A stretch of 64,000 nucleotides of DNA from Acidimicrobiia bacterium (GCA_028284765.1 JANQRA010000013.1:1-64000), one strand, 5' to 3'; positions 1-8,414 are shown, counted from the stretch's first letter. The notes: a model not told the origin generated them from the sequence alone. Numbers and translations are program-made.

Positions 1-484
1 ACGCTTCTTCGAGGAGGGGCTCGACAGCCTTTCGCTCGAAAGCAGATACACCCGATTTGGCCAGGGGATCAGTCATCTCAGTGCCAAAGAGTTGGACTAT
101 CTGAGCGACGTCGACCAGCTGACACATGTGGCATGGGGCGCTGCTCTCGACGGAGATATCGCTGGTGTCGGGCGGTACATCGCCTTGCAGGATCAATGTC
201 CCGAAGTGGCTGTCACAGTGTTGGACGACTTCCAGAAGATGGGTATCGGACCCGTCCTCTTCTCAGCCTTGGCCGCAGTGGCCAGGCACGATGGTCACCA
301 CGAGCTCTGTTTCGAAGCCACCGAAGACAATGCCGCGGTCCAGAAACTGCTTTCGACCTACGAGCTGTCGCCGATTGTGATGGATGGGAGCATCGATCGC
401 CGAGTTCGGACGTCGGATGTGCCGGCGCACCCTTTGGACTCGGAGTTCGTTCGGGTGATCGAAGAGGTTCGAGCTAGCCGGTAG
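1..484 (+). CDS. GNAT-family N-acetyltransferase, 5' end outside window
   Basis: The frame is open from base 2 to the TAG at 482-484, so the gene begins upstream of the window. The first visible residues ([20 protein letters not shown]) followed by a block ending in [10 protein letters not shown] resemble GNAT domains seen alone or fused to acyl-CoA synthetase and regulatory domains. The middle part ([20 protein letters not shown]) is the acetyl-CoA-binding motif A region, with Q-K-M-G-I-G in place of the usual Q/RxxGxG/A. GNAT enzymes move an acetyl group from acetyl-CoA to an amine; the acceptor cannot be told here. An internal TTG at 92 is not a convincing start because homologous residues precede it. 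The 3' end overlaps the convergent msrB by 11 bases. Confidence 0.75.
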   Translation, partial: RFFEEGLDSLSLESRYTRFGQGISHLSAKELDYLSDVDQLTHVAWGAALDGDIAGVGRYIALQDQCPEVAVTVLDDFQKMGIGPVLFSALAAVARHDGHHELCFEATEDNAAVQKLLSTYELSPIVMDGSIDRRVRTSDVPAHPLDSEFVRVIEEVRASR

Positions 485-878
485 AACCTTCCTCTAGCTC
501 GAGCGAGGCGGAGTTGACGCAGTAGCGAAGACCGGTCTCGTCTCGCGGCCCATCGTCGAAGACATGACCGAGGTGACCGCCGCAGTTGGCGCACTTGATC
601 TCGGTCCTCACCATCCCGAAGGATCGATCCTCCTCCTCGTCGACGATTCCGTCGGCCAGGGGCTTGAAGAAGCTCGGCCATCCAGAGTGCGATTCGTACT
701 TGGTCTCAGACGAGAAGAGCTTCTCACCACAGCCGGCGCATCGGTAAACGCCGTCCGCTTTGGAGTCCCAATACTTGCCAGTGAAGGCACGCTCCGTTCC
801 GCCTTCGCGCAACACCTGGTACTGCTCCGGGGAGAGCTTCTGTCTCCACTCCGATTCGGTCTGGGGCTTGTCAGTCAT
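474..878 (-). CDS. msrB: Peptide-methionine (R)-S-oxide reductase MsrB
   Basis: Reduces the R epimer of methionine sulfoxide in proteins. The 134-residue product has the full MsrB layout: zinc-binding pairs C47/C50 (CAGC) and C96/C99 (CANC), the GWPSF motif near residue 67, and the catalytic cysteine C120 in [10 protein letters not shown] chose the ATG at 878 because AAAGGAG lies five bases upstream; the in-frame GTG at 884 overlaps that Shine-Dalgarno and would be badly placed. It ends convergently into the GNAT gene. The partner enzyme MsrA lies at 24.5 kb in this window, not fused or adjacent. Identification is secure from the motifs. Confidence 0.96.
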   Translation of the reverse strand: MTDKPQTESEWRQKLSPEQYQVLREGGTERAFTGKYWDSKADGVYRCAGCGEKLFSSETKYESHSGWPSFFKPLADGIVDEEEDRSFGMVRTEIKCANCGGHLGHVFDDGPRDETGLRYCVNSASLELEEGSTG

Positions 879-893
879 CGTCACTCCTTTGGA

Positions 894-1343
894 TCAATTC
901 AAACCCAAGTGGTCTTCTAAGCGGTCTATGAAGACTCGTTGCGCAGGATTCAGCTTGTTGCGTGCTGTTTCTGGTGTCATCCACTCAACCCGGTCGACCT
1001 CCGGGTATTCCCGACCATTCATGGTGAACAATCCCGGATCGAACGACGACATGTCGAACTCGGCTTCGATCGCCCAGGCAATAACGATCTTTCTCGATCT
1101 CAGTTTCGTTTCACCCAACGGGATCCAGTCGCCGGTTGGGGCGGTCCAGCCCGTCTCCTCTTCGAATTCCCGTCGCGCGGCCTGGTCGTCTGTCTCGTTC
1201 TCCTTGACCAGACCTTTGACCAACGACCAGGCACCAATGTCCTTGCGCGCAAACCACGGACCCCCTGGATGCGCAATCAACACCTCCAGTTTGCCGTTGT
1301 ATCGGTAAGGCAGAAGACCCGCGGATCTCACGGAACCTGACAT
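894..1343 (-). CDS. Nudix hydrolase
   Basis: A 149-residue protein with a complete Nudix box from G44 to W66 (G-x5-E-x7-REFEEETGW), the Mg2+-binding loop-helix that cleaves nucleoside diphosphates linked to another group. The sequence around it (GAWSLVKGLVKENE) and the C-terminal EVDRVEWMTPETA resemble predicted NTP pyrophosphohydrolases of the diadenosine-tetraphosphate/DUF-type Nudix group, but substrate cannot be read from sequence. The ATG at 1343 has no visible Shine-Dalgarno. It is transcribed away from the CHAD gene, with only 12 bases between the two start codons, and is followed after 15 bases by msrB. Confidence 0.9.
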   Translation of the reverse strand: MSGSVRSAGLLPYRYNGKLEVLIAHPGGPWFARKDIGAWSLVKGLVKENETDDQAARREFEEETGWTAPTGDWIPLGETKLRSRKIVIAWAIEAEFDMSSFDPGLFTMNGREYPEVDRVEWMTPETARNKLNPAQRVFIDRLEDHLGLN

Positions 1344-1349
1344 TACGCT
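1344..1349 (+). promoter_or_regulatory. -10 box for a leaderless CHAD gene transcript
   Basis: TACGCT sits six bases before the GTG start at 1356, so transcription would start at or next to the start codon. No Shine-Dalgarno exists and the space to the divergent Nudix start is only 12 bases, so a leaderless mRNA is the simplest reading. It matches the TANNNT plus 5-8 base pattern seen at many other genes in the window. Confidence 0.55.
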
Positions 1350-1355
1350 TGGTTT

Positions 1356-2381
1356 GTGACCACTTTGGCCACCTACCTACAGGCCGATCAGGACCTGGCC
1401 TCTTTCAACGTCAGCCTGCAACTTGGCGATTCGGAGCCCCTCGGGGAGGGTGTGAAGCGGGTGACGATGGAGCAACTCGAGCTCGCTGCATCCGGTTTCT
1501 TCGACGGTGAGGCGGTCTTCGGCGATGCGGTCCACCAATCTCGCAAGGCGATCAAACGCGTTCGTGCTCTTCTCCGGCTCGTCCGAGGCGAGTTGAGTGA
1601 GCGAGTGTTCACATTCGAAAACACCTCGCTGAGAGACACGGCACGTCTGCTTAGCGAGATCCGGGCCTCACAAGGCGTGCTTGATGCAGCCGCTTCGATA
1701 AGGATGCTGTACGGCGAGCTGCTGGCAGACGGAACCTTCGAGGAGATGCTCCAGCGGCTGACACGACGCCGCGATCTCATGGAGCTTCAGGCCCTGGAGG
1801 ACCCGAATCTGGTTGGGCGTGTGGTGCGCAATCTCGAACGTGGCTACAACCGCTACTCAGCGTGGCCCACCGACCCTGAGGCCATGCGCGTCTACAAGAT
1901 GGGAATTGCCGACAGCTACACCTCGATTGACCCCGGGCTCGGTCTTACCTACTCGACCGGTCGCAAGAACATGGCTCAGGCCTATCGCAGCGCTAACGCC
2001 GAGGACTTCCACGACTGGAGGAAACGGGTCAAGGATCTTCGGCATCAAATGGAGTTTCTGGCTCCGCTTTGGCCGGAGGTCGTCGTTGGCACCGCAATGA
2101 CTCTCGATCGCCTGGGCTCAATCCTCGGCGAGGATCATGACCTGGCCGAGCTGGGTGAGTTGCTCGACGCGAGAGCAGATCTGTGCCCCAACCCCCGAGA
2201 GCGGTCTTTGTTCAAGGCGCTAACCGCACAGAGGAGGTCCGAGCTGAGAGTCGCAGCGGAGATTCTGGGCCGGCGTATCTACGCGGAGAGGCCCAAGTCG
2301 CTGAATGGTCGATTCGGCGAGTACTGGGAGGCCCGCAAGATGGCGATTGCCGGCTCTCTCGACACCATCGTCGTCTACTGA
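1356..2381 (+). CDS. CHAD-domain protein
   Basis: CHAD (conserved histidine alpha-helical domain) proteins are helical bundles with a basic surface that binds polyphosphate granules. The 341-residue product shows both half-repeats: H60-Q-S-R-K with K67/R68/R70 (HQSRKAIKRVRALLRL), and a second in the C-terminal half (FHDWRKRVKDLRHQMEFLA). The N-terminal CYTH triphosphatase domain often fused to CHAD is absent. Start is GTG 1356, six bases after a -10 box. No polyphosphate kinase or CYTH gene is nearby, so the context does not sharpen the role. Confidence 0.88.
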   Translation: MTTLATYLQADQDLASFNVSLQLGDSEPLGEGVKRVTMEQLELAASGFFDGEAVFGDAVHQSRKAIKRVRALLRLVRGELSERVFTFENTSLRDTARLLSEIRASQGVLDAAASIRMLYGELLADGTFEEMLQRLTRRRDLMELQALEDPNLVGRVVRNLERGYNRYSAWPTDPEAMRVYKMGIADSYTSIDPGLGLTYSTGRKNMAQAYRSANAEDFHDWRKRVKDLRHQMEFLAPLWPEVVVGTAMTLDRLGSILGEDHDLAELGELLDARADLCPNPRERSLFKALTAQRRSELRVAAEILGRRIYAERPKSLNGRFGEYWEARKMAIAGSLDTIVVY

Positions 2382-2444
2382 GGGAATCCCCAGCGGTTCG
2401 GCGCTGTTCACGGAGGCAGCGAATCGAAGACACCGGAGGACCCA

Positions 2445-3188
2445 GTGAGTGACCGTGGCCGTGTGAAGGTCGAGAAATCCCAGAAGCAGGTACGTGTGAT
2501 GCTTGGAGGCGAGTGGGTGGCCGAAACCACAAACGCCCTTCTCGTGTGGGAGGTCCCCTACTACCCGACCTATTACTTCCCCAAGCAAGATGTGAACACT
2601 GAGGTCCTGGTTGCGACCGGCGAAACCAAGAGGAGTCCCAGCCGGGGCGAGGCGAGTCAGTTCGTGGTCAAGGTCAACGGGTCAGAGGGTGCGGCTTATA
2701 CCTATCTCGACCCCAAGATCCCTGAGCTAGCCGACCACTACGCGTTTGTGTGGAACACGATGGATCATTGGTTCGAAGAGAACGAAGAGGTCTACGTCCA
2801 CGCCCGAGATCCCTACACCAGGCTCGACATACTGCCTTCCGGTCGTCGAGTACGGGTAGAGATCGATGGCAAGACCGTCGCGGACTCGACACATGCGTCA
2901 TTCCTCTACGAAACCAACCTTCCCACCCGGTATTACCTCCCGAAATCCGACGTGGCGATGGAGCTTCTCGACCCGACAGACACAGCAAGTGCGTGCCCTT
3001 ACAAGGGAACGGCGCGGTACTGGAGCGTCACCATCGACGGCGAAGAGCACAAGGACGTTGTTTGGGGTTATGACACCCCCCTCCCTGAGTCACAGAAGAT
3101 CGCCGGAATGGTCTCCTTCTACAACGAGAAGGTCGACATCTATGTCGACGAGGTTCTCGAGGAGCGTCCGAAGACCAAATTCTCCTGA
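2445..3188 (+). CDS. DUF427 protein with two domain copies
   Basis: A 247-residue cytosolic protein made of two DUF427 units in tandem. Matching pieces are LVWEVPYYPTYYFPKQDV at about 33-50 and FLYETNLPTRYYLPKSDV at about 153-170, each followed by an aromatic-rich C-terminal half (WNTMDHWFEENEEVYVH; VSFYNEKVDIYVDE). DUF427 folds are small beta proteins found widely in actinobacteria with no settled biochemical role. Start GTG 2445 is supported by GGAGGA at 2435-2440. It follows the CHAD gene in the same direction after 63 bases and ends 11 bases from the convergent oxidoreductase gene. Confidence 0.85.
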   Translation: MSDRGRVKVEKSQKQVRVMLGGEWVAETTNALLVWEVPYYPTYYFPKQDVNTEVLVATGETKRSPSRGEASQFVVKVNGSEGAAYTYLDPKIPELADHYAFVWNTMDHWFEENEEVYVHARDPYTRLDILPSGRRVRVEIDGKTVADSTHASFLYETNLPTRYYLPKSDVAMELLDPTDTASACPYKGTARYWSVTIDGEEHKDVVWGYDTPLPESQKIAGMVSFYNEKVDIYVDEVLEERPKTKFS

Positions 3189-3198
3189 TCCACGTGCT

Positions 3199-4449
3199 TC
3201 AGAGTTGACCGTCTTCGAGACTGCTCACCGAAGTTAGATACTCGGGATCGTCGTACCGACTCAGCAGAAACGCGTCGGCGTAATCGGGTATCGGTGAACC
3301 AGTGATGTGGGACGCGAGGAGATCGGCTGCCCCGGCGGACACCATGACGCCGAAGCCGGAGTATCCCGCCAGTAGATAGATACCCTCGGCACCCGCGGGT
3401 CCGATCAAAGGTCTGTTCTCTGCAGTCTTCGTGTAGTACCCCCCGTCTACGACCGACTCGGGGAGACGGTCCAGATAGGCGCCCAGCCCGGGCACCATGG
3501 TGGTCAGCCCTCTCATCACAGCCTCCGGGTAGAGGGGATCGACGGGTAGCGGCCAGGATGGTTCCATCACCTGGTCGTGATACTCCCAGAGGGCCACAAC
3601 CCAAGGTGAGTCATCGCCCCCCTCAGGCCGAAAGTGGCAGAAGATGGGCATCACCCCGAGGAGGTCTTGTCTCCCCATTTCGGTCAGCGCCTCCCGCTCT
3701 TCGTCACTCCACGAGATCCTCTGCTCGTCGTTCCAGATCGTCATCGGAGCATCTCGCGGAATGATCCCCAGGTGGTCCTTAAATGCGACTTTGAGATGCA
3801 GCTCTGAAAAGAGTGGGAGTTCGACACCGGCCATTGACCCGACCGCCTTGGAGAGCGGTCCTGCGGCCAAGACGATTGATTCGGCGGAAATGGACGACCC
3901 ATCGTCCAACGTGACGCTCCCCGGCTGAACTCCGACAACACGGTTTGGGATGAGGTCGGCGCCCCTGGACCGGGCCTCATCGAGCATCCATTGGCCCAGG
4001 TCCTGCGCCCGAAACCAGCCTGCCCGTTCAACGAATAGAGAACCAGCGGTCGCCTCCGTGAGGAATGGGTATTTCTTCATCGTCGCGGCCGCGCCGTTGA
4101 CCCGTGGGACGACACCAAGCTCCCCTGCCCAGGAAGCCTGTGTCTCGAACTCTCGATACCGATCCTCCTCTGCGGTGACGAATAGATATCCGCGCCGATT
4201 CAGGCCGAAGTCAGTTAGCTGCGCCAATTCTTCGTAGATATCGATCGACCGACTCATTAGGTCGACCATTGGCTTGTTTGGCCACCAATCGCGATAGCAC
4301 TCGGTCGACTTGTCCGAGGTCAGCGTCAGCGGCGGAAGTGGGTCAACGATTGCAATCGATGTGATGTCGTGGCGGACCGCCAGGTGATAGGCGGCCGACA
4401 CGCCGGCGATCCCGGCGCCGACGATGACGACATCAGCCGTCCTGGTCAT
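3199..4449 (-). CDS. FAD-dependent oxidoreductase of the DAO family
   Basis: A 416-residue flavoprotein with the dinucleotide-binding GAGIAG at residues 11-16, a helix ending in a conserved acid (IAIVD), the strand SIVLAAGP and the C-terminal flavin motif YLLAGYSGFGVMVSAGAADLLA. The family oxidises amines and amino acids, including sarcosine, dimethylglycine and D-amino acids. The region GGYYTKTAENRPLIGPAG resembles the sarcosine/dimethylglycine branch, but substrate is inferred only. The ATG at 4449 overlaps the transketolase stop (ATGA), so the two are translationally coupled. A longer open frame upstream of 4449 is just read-through over the transketolase gene and was not used. Confidence 0.88.
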   Translation of the reverse strand: MTRTADVVIVGAGIAGVSAAYHLAVRHDITSIAIVDPLPPLTLTSDKSTECYRDWWPNKPMVDLMSRSIDIYEELAQLTDFGLNRRGYLFVTAEEDRYREFETQASWAGELGVVPRVNGAAATMKKYPFLTEATAGSLFVERAGWFRAQDLGQWMLDEARSRGADLIPNRVVGVQPGSVTLDDGSSISAESIVLAAGPLSKAVGSMAGVELPLFSELHLKVAFKDHLGIIPRDAPMTIWNDEQRISWSDEEREALTEMGRQDLLGVMPIFCHFRPEGGDDSPWVVALWEYHDQVMEPSWPLPVDPLYPEAVMRGLTTMVPGLGAYLDRLPESVVDGGYYTKTAENRPLIGPAGAEGIYLLAGYSGFGVMVSAGAADLLASHITGSPIPDYADAFLLSRYDDPEYLTSVSSLEDGQL

Positions 4450-6374
4450 TGGCCCAGGTGGTCCCTGACCCGTTGCGCGATCTTCTCGCCGGTGAACCCG
4501 AACTCTTCGGCCAAGACCTCGGCAGGTGCCGAGGCTCCAAAGTGGTCGATACCAAGGCTGAGTCCACCGGCCCCAACCCACTTGCCCCACCCGAACGTCG
4601 AACCTGCCTCCACCGACACCCTGGGTGCGTGGCCGAGGATCTCCTGCTGCAATCCCTCGCTCTGATTCTCGAAGAGCTCCCAACAAGGCATGCTGACCAC
4701 CCGAGCCTCGATTCCCGATTGCGATAGCTCGGCTGCCGCGTCGAGCGAAGCCGAGACTTCCGATCCAGTGGCTATCAACGTCACATCAGCACCGTCGCGC
4801 ACCACCCAGGCGCCTGTGCTGATGTCAGACCGTGGAAGCGTGGGCAAACCCTGTCTCGTCAACACCAGTGCTGTCGGGCCGTCGGTCCGGTTGAGTGCCA
4901 GTTCCCATGCACCAATGACCTCGTTGGCGTCGGCGGGCCGAATCACCCATAGGTTGGGCATTGCCCGAAGTGAAGCCAGATGTTCGATTGGCTGGTGTGT
5001 GGGGCCATCCTCTCCGAGGAAGATCGAGTCGTGGGTCCAAACCCAGATTGACGGGATATCCATGAGGGCAGACAGTCGGACCGCGGGACGCATGTAGTCG
5101 GAGAAGACGAAGAAGGTTGCTCCGTAGGGTTTGAGCCCACCGTGGATAGCCATCCCGTTGACCAAGGCCCCCATTCCGTGCTCCCGGACTCCAAAGGGGA
5201 CATCGCGGGCTGACGGGTCTGACGCTGAATACAGCCTGGTTGAGTCGATCACTGTCTTTGTGGACCCCGCTAGATCCGCAGAGCCACCGACGAAGCCGGG
5301 TGACTTCTCAGCGATTTCTTGGAAGAGCTTCCCACTCGATGCTCTTGTTGCCATCTTGTCACCCTCGGCAAAACCCGGGCCATTCAGGTTCACGTTTCCC
5401 GGAGAGAAGTATTCGGCCCACCTCCCGTGTGAGCCAGCAAGCCGCTCCTCCCAAGCCGTTCTTTGCTCGTGTCCACGTTCCATGGTCGTTCGGAAGAAGT
5501 CGTACACCATTGGGTCGACCCAGAATTCGGGGTCGATCGGATAGGCCATCGCCTCTTTGGTCAGTTTGATCTCGTCAACACCCAGTGGCGACCCATGGGA
5601 AGCTGCGGTGCCGGCGAGGTTCGGAGCGCCGTGGGCGATCGTGGTCTTGCAGATGACCAGCGATGGCTGGTCTTCCACACCAAGTGCGTCGTCGATGGCC
5701 TCGGCAATAGCTCCACGATCGTGCCCATCCACCGTGGTGGTGTGCCACCCATGAGCTGAGAAGCGTTTGCCGATGTCCTCGGTGAATGTGATGTCTGTCG
5801 AGCCATCGATCGAGATCTCGTTGTCGTCGTAGAGATAAGTCAGCTTGCCCAGTCCGAAATGCCCGGCCATCGAGGCTGCCTCTGAGCTGATGCCCTCCAT
5901 GAGATCGCCGTCCGAGACGAAGCCGTAGGTCCGGTGGTCCACCAGATCTGACCCCAGACGCGCCCTCAGGTGGGTCTCGGCGACGGCCATTCCGACTCCT
6001 GTCGCGAACCCCTGGCCGAGCGGTCCCGTCGTCATCTCAATACCCAGGGCGTGATTGACCTCGGGGTGACCATCGGTGTGGAAACCCCACTGCCGGAAGT
6101 TCATGATGTCCTCGAGAGATATTGGGAACCCACTCAGGTGGAGGACTGCGTAGAGCAACATCGAACCGTGACCATTTGAAAGGACGAATCGGTCCCGGTC
6201 CGGCCACTCGGGCGCCGTCGGGTCGACCTTCAGGAACTTCGACCAAAGGGTCACCGCGATGTCAGCCATTCCCATTGGCATTCCTGGATGCCCGGAATTT
6301 GCTGCCTGAACGGCGTCCATCGCCAGGGCTTTGATCGTGTTGACGGCTAGCTGTTCGCTCGAGATCTGTGACAT
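4446..6374 (-). CDS. tkt: Transketolase
   Basis: Thiamine-diphosphate enzyme of the pentose phosphate pathway that moves two-carbon ketol units between sugars. The 642-residue product has the N-terminal NTIKALAMDAVQAANSGHPG block, FVLSNGHGSMLLYA, GPLGQG, the TPP-binding segment SDGDLMEGISSEAA...DDNEISIDG, and the C-terminal half with GVREHGMGALVNGMA and THDSIFLGEDGPTHQP. Start ATG 6374 begins the conserved domain; the upstream in-frame extension runs into the methyltransferase gene and lacks family similarity. It lies 19 bases after that gene and overlaps the FAD oxidoreductase by four bases. No transaldolase or glucose-6-phosphate dehydrogenase is adjacent, so this is not the usual pentose phosphate operon. 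Confidence 0.96.
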   Translation of the reverse strand: MSQISSEQLAVNTIKALAMDAVQAANSGHPGMPMGMADIAVTLWSKFLKVDPTAPEWPDRDRFVLSNGHGSMLLYAVLHLSGFPISLEDIMNFRQWGFHTDGHPEVNHALGIEMTTGPLGQGFATGVGMAVAETHLRARLGSDLVDHRTYGFVSDGDLMEGISSEAASMAGHFGLGKLTYLYDDNEISIDGSTDITFTEDIGKRFSAHGWHTTTVDGHDRGAIAEAIDDALGVEDQPSLVICKTTIAHGAPNLAGTAASHGSPLGVDEIKLTKEAMAYPIDPEFWVDPMVYDFFRTTMERGHEQRTAWEERLAGSHGRWAEYFSPGNVNLNGPGFAEGDKMATRASSGKLFQEIAEKSPGFVGGSADLAGSTKTVIDSTRLYSASDPSARDVPFGVREHGMGALVNGMAIHGGLKPYGATFFVFSDYMRPAVRLSALMDIPSIWVWTHDSIFLGEDGPTHQPIEHLASLRAMPNLWVIRPADANEVIGAWELALNRTDGPTALVLTRQGLPTLPRSDISTGAWVVRDGADVTLIATGSEVSASLDAAAELSQSGIEARVVSMPCWELFENQSEGLQQEILGHAPRVSVEAGSTFGWGKWVGAGGLSLGIDHFGASAPAEVLAEEFGFTGEKIAQRVRDHLGQ

Positions 6375-6393
6375 CCCGGCTGAGAGTACTTGT

Positions 6394-7155
6394 TCAGGTT
6401 TTAGGTCCCGGTCGGCAGTCTTTGCAAGCGCGGAACCCCTCCTCGGCCGCTTGTTCCGTTGACGAGAAAGCAACCAGGTTCGACTCTCTGGAACGACGGA
6501 CATGGCGACAGGTCGGATGGCAGTAGATACCCGTTGTCGTGTTCCCATTTAGGCGGATGTTCTGGGCGGCGAGCATCTCAAGCTGGTCGGGATCCGCTCC
6601 CTCATATTCGAGCAACTCGTGTTTGTTGTGCGGACCGCCGAGGGAGTAGTTGCCGATGTGGCCGTCGGTTCTCACCACCCGGTGACAGGGGATGATCAGC
6701 GGAATCGGATTTCGTGCCACGGCAGATCCGACGGCCCGAACAGCCTTCGGTCTCTCCACTTCCTTCGCCACCCATCCGTAGGGACGGACTTCGCCTCTCG
6801 GGATAGTTGCAGTCTTGGCGAGAACTGACCGTTGGAAGTCGGTGACTGAGGAGAGGTCTACAGGCAACTTGCCAGGCGTCCCTCGTTCAATCGCCTCGGG
6901 AATGTGTGATGCCCAGGCCTGTGGCGCTTCTGCCCGGATCAGCGGCTTGCCAATCCTCGCTGCCCAACGGTCTTCGAACAGGTCGACCGTGTCGAGCGAT
7001 GAAACACCGTTCGGATTGAAAGTGACCACGACTTGACCGAGAGCGGAAGGATAGAAGTCGTATCCCTCGGCGAGCCCGGTGCCAAGGGCCACTCCTTCGG
7101 ACACCCCACCCGGAAGACTTCCGATGAGACTCTCGAGTTGCGATTCGACGGTCAT
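6394..7155 (-). CDS. O6-methylguanine-DNA methyltransferase with C-terminal Ada-type zinc domain
   Basis: Repairs alkylated DNA by moving the methyl group to a protein cysteine. Residues about 100-185 are the methyltransferase domain: FQRSVL, the helix-turn-helix RAVGSAVARNP, the acceptor cysteine C157 in IPCHRVV and the closing NYSLGGPHNKHELL. Residues about 205-250 form an Ada metal-binding module: TTGIYCHPTC (C212, C216) and GFRACKDCRP (C244, C247), the four ligands that in E. coli Ada hold zinc and take a methyl from phosphotriesters. In E. coli Ada this module is N-terminal, so the order is reversed here and the AraC-type DNA-binding part is missing. The 253-residue gene overlaps the sigma factor gene by four bases. 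Confidence 0.92.
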   Translation of the reverse strand: MTVESQLESLIGSLPGGVSEGVALGTGLAEGYDFYPSALGQVVVTFNPNGVSSLDTVDLFEDRWAARIGKPLIRAEAPQAWASHIPEAIERGTPGKLPVDLSSVTDFQRSVLAKTATIPRGEVRPYGWVAKEVERPKAVRAVGSAVARNPIPLIIPCHRVVRTDGHIGNYSLGGPHNKHELLEYEGADPDQLEMLAAQNIRLNGNTTTGIYCHPTCRHVRRSRESNLVAFSSTEQAAEEGFRACKDCRPGPKT

Positions 7156-7667
7156 GATTCCTCCTCGATTGTTGTGCGTAGCCGACTAAGGCCTCGGTGG
7201 ATGTCGGCTTTGACCGTGCCCTCAGGCCGGCCAACTGCGTCGGCAATCTCCGCTATGCCCAGACCCACCACATGACGGAGAACTACGGCATCTCTTTGAT
7301 GACTGCTCAGGATTGCGAGCCGTCGGTCCCACGCCGCATCGTCGATGGGCTCAGGGTCTTCCGTTCCGGTCTCGAACATCTCCACCGCCGTAGGCCGACG
7401 TGCGCGGTCTCTGACGTGGTTGCGCCCGAGGTTCATCGCAATCGTCCAGATCCATGGCTGGAGCTTGAGTTCCCGAATCCTCTTGGGCTCATACCCGTCC
7501 AAGGCGCGGTAGGCCCTGATGAAGGTCTCCTGGGTGAGGTCCTCGGCTTCCTGGTGATCCCCGCACATCCTGCGCAGACCCCAGAAGAGACGCGGGCCCA
7601 TCTCATCGACCACAGAACCGAACGCTCGATCGAGGTCGGTTGCCAGGGCGTTGTTCAAATCCTCCAT
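7152..7667 (-). CDS. ECF-type RNA polymerase sigma factor
   Basis: A 171-residue sigma-70 family protein with region 2 at about 25-90 (GDHQEAEDLTQETFIRAYRAL, then WIWTIAMNLGRNHVRDR) and region 4 at about 115-168 (LSSHQRDAVVLRHVVGLGIAEIADAVG, split here only by this sentence). There is no region 3. Start ATG 7667 is the first that fits the domain; a much longer frame upstream is random read-through. Its stop overlaps the start of the methyltransferase/Ada gene (ATGA), so the sigma factor and the alkylation-repair protein are made together. No anti-sigma gene is next to it. The promoter set it controls is unknown. Confidence 0.9.
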   Translation of the reverse strand: MEDLNNALATDLDRAFGSVVDEMGPRLFWGLRRMCGDHQEAEDLTQETFIRAYRALDGYEPKRIRELKLQPWIWTIAMNLGRNHVRDRARRPTAVEMFETGTEDPEPIDDAAWDRRLAILSSHQRDAVVLRHVVGLGIAEIADAVGRPEGTVKADIHRGLSRLRTTIEEES

Positions 7668-7720
7668 CGGCAATAGGAACCCCAGCGTCGGTCGATCGGT
7701 TGCACTTCGATCACCGTACC

Positions 7721-7726
7721 TATATT
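7721..7726 (+). promoter_or_regulatory. -10 box for leaderless gene at 7734
   Basis: TATATT ends seven bases before the GTG at 7734. A possible -35 (TTGCAC, 7700-7705) lies 15 bases upstream, a little close. No Shine-Dalgarno is present, so a leaderless transcript beginning at the GTG is likely. Confidence 0.55.
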
Positions 7727-7733
7727 TGAGGCG

Positions 7734-8414
7734 GTGGAAGCCACTTCGATTGAGCAGAGAGTGACGGCAGCCGAGTCCGCTCTGGCTGAGGGACGAGGCC
7801 TGGGCGGAACCGGCTTCTGGTCTGCAGTACGAGAAATGAAGGCGGCTCCAGAGTTGGCCGAGCGATATGCGGAACGCGCCGCCGTGATTGATCGCAAAGC
7901 CTTCGAGAACTGGGCATCGCTCACGATTCCAATAGGCGTGGGAACGGCCATGGCGATTGCCGCAACCTTGGCTGGATTGCTCGCCGTCGCGTGGTCGTAC
8001 TCGCTTGATGGGCTCGCCGCTCTCCTTGTTTTCACAGTCGGATTTGGTGCGATTCTCACGACGACTCACGGGTTGGGCCACCTGGTTGTGGGTCGAATCC
8101 GGGGAATGCGTTTCACCCATTGGTTTGTCGGTCAACTCGCCCGACCACAGCCAGGTGTCAAGGTCGACTACGCCACCTACCTCATTGCTTCCGCCCAATC
8201 GCGAGCCTGGATGCATGCGTCGGGCGCCCTCGTCACCAAGTTCGTTCCGTTCTTACTGGTCGGGGCGGCTTTCTACGCCGGTCTACCTGGCTGGTACGTG
8301 TGGGGACTCGTCGCTCTCGGAGTAGGGATGATCGTCACCGATGTCTTGTGGTCGACGAAGTCCTCCGACTGGAAAAAGTTCAAGCGCGAGATGGCCTTCG
8401 CTCAGTTGTCTTGA
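7734..8414 (+). CDS. Membrane protein with HGLGH motif, M50-protease-like but lacking the catalytic Glu
   Basis: I do not recognise a named family. The 226-residue protein has a soluble N-terminal 60 residues, then about four membrane segments (62-88, 93-120, 165-185, 187-205). In the second is THGLGHLVVGRIRG with H112 and H116 spaced as in the HExxH of M50 site-2-type proteases, but the glutamate position is glycine. A later VTDVLWSTKSSDW (D203) resembles the place of the third metal ligand in that group. It might be a non-proteolytic metal-binding relative; this is inference from motif spacing only. It is divergent from the sigma-factor operon and overlaps the convergent MFS gene by 13 bases. 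Confidence 0.7.
   Translation: MEATSIEQRVTAAESALAEGRGLGGTGFWSAVREMKAAPELAERYAERAAVIDRKAFENWASLTIPIGVGTAMAIAATLAGLLAVAWSYSLDGLAALLVFTVGFGAILTTTHGLGHLVVGRIRGMRFTHWFVGQLARPQPGVKVDYATYLIASAQSRAWMHASGALVTKFVPFLLVGAAFYAGLPGWYVWGLVALGVGMIVTDVLWSTKSSDWKKFKREMAFAQLS

Noticed and set aside
4450-4686. 79-residue N-terminal extension of the FAD oxidoreductase
   Set aside because: The extension covers the end of the transketolase gene; the conserved dinucleotide fold begins right after ATG 4449, which makes an ATGA overlap.
7668-8216. Long N-terminal extension of the sigma factor frame
   Set aside because: It is antisense to the membrane protein gene at 7734 and resembles nothing; sigma region 2 begins soon after ATG 7667.
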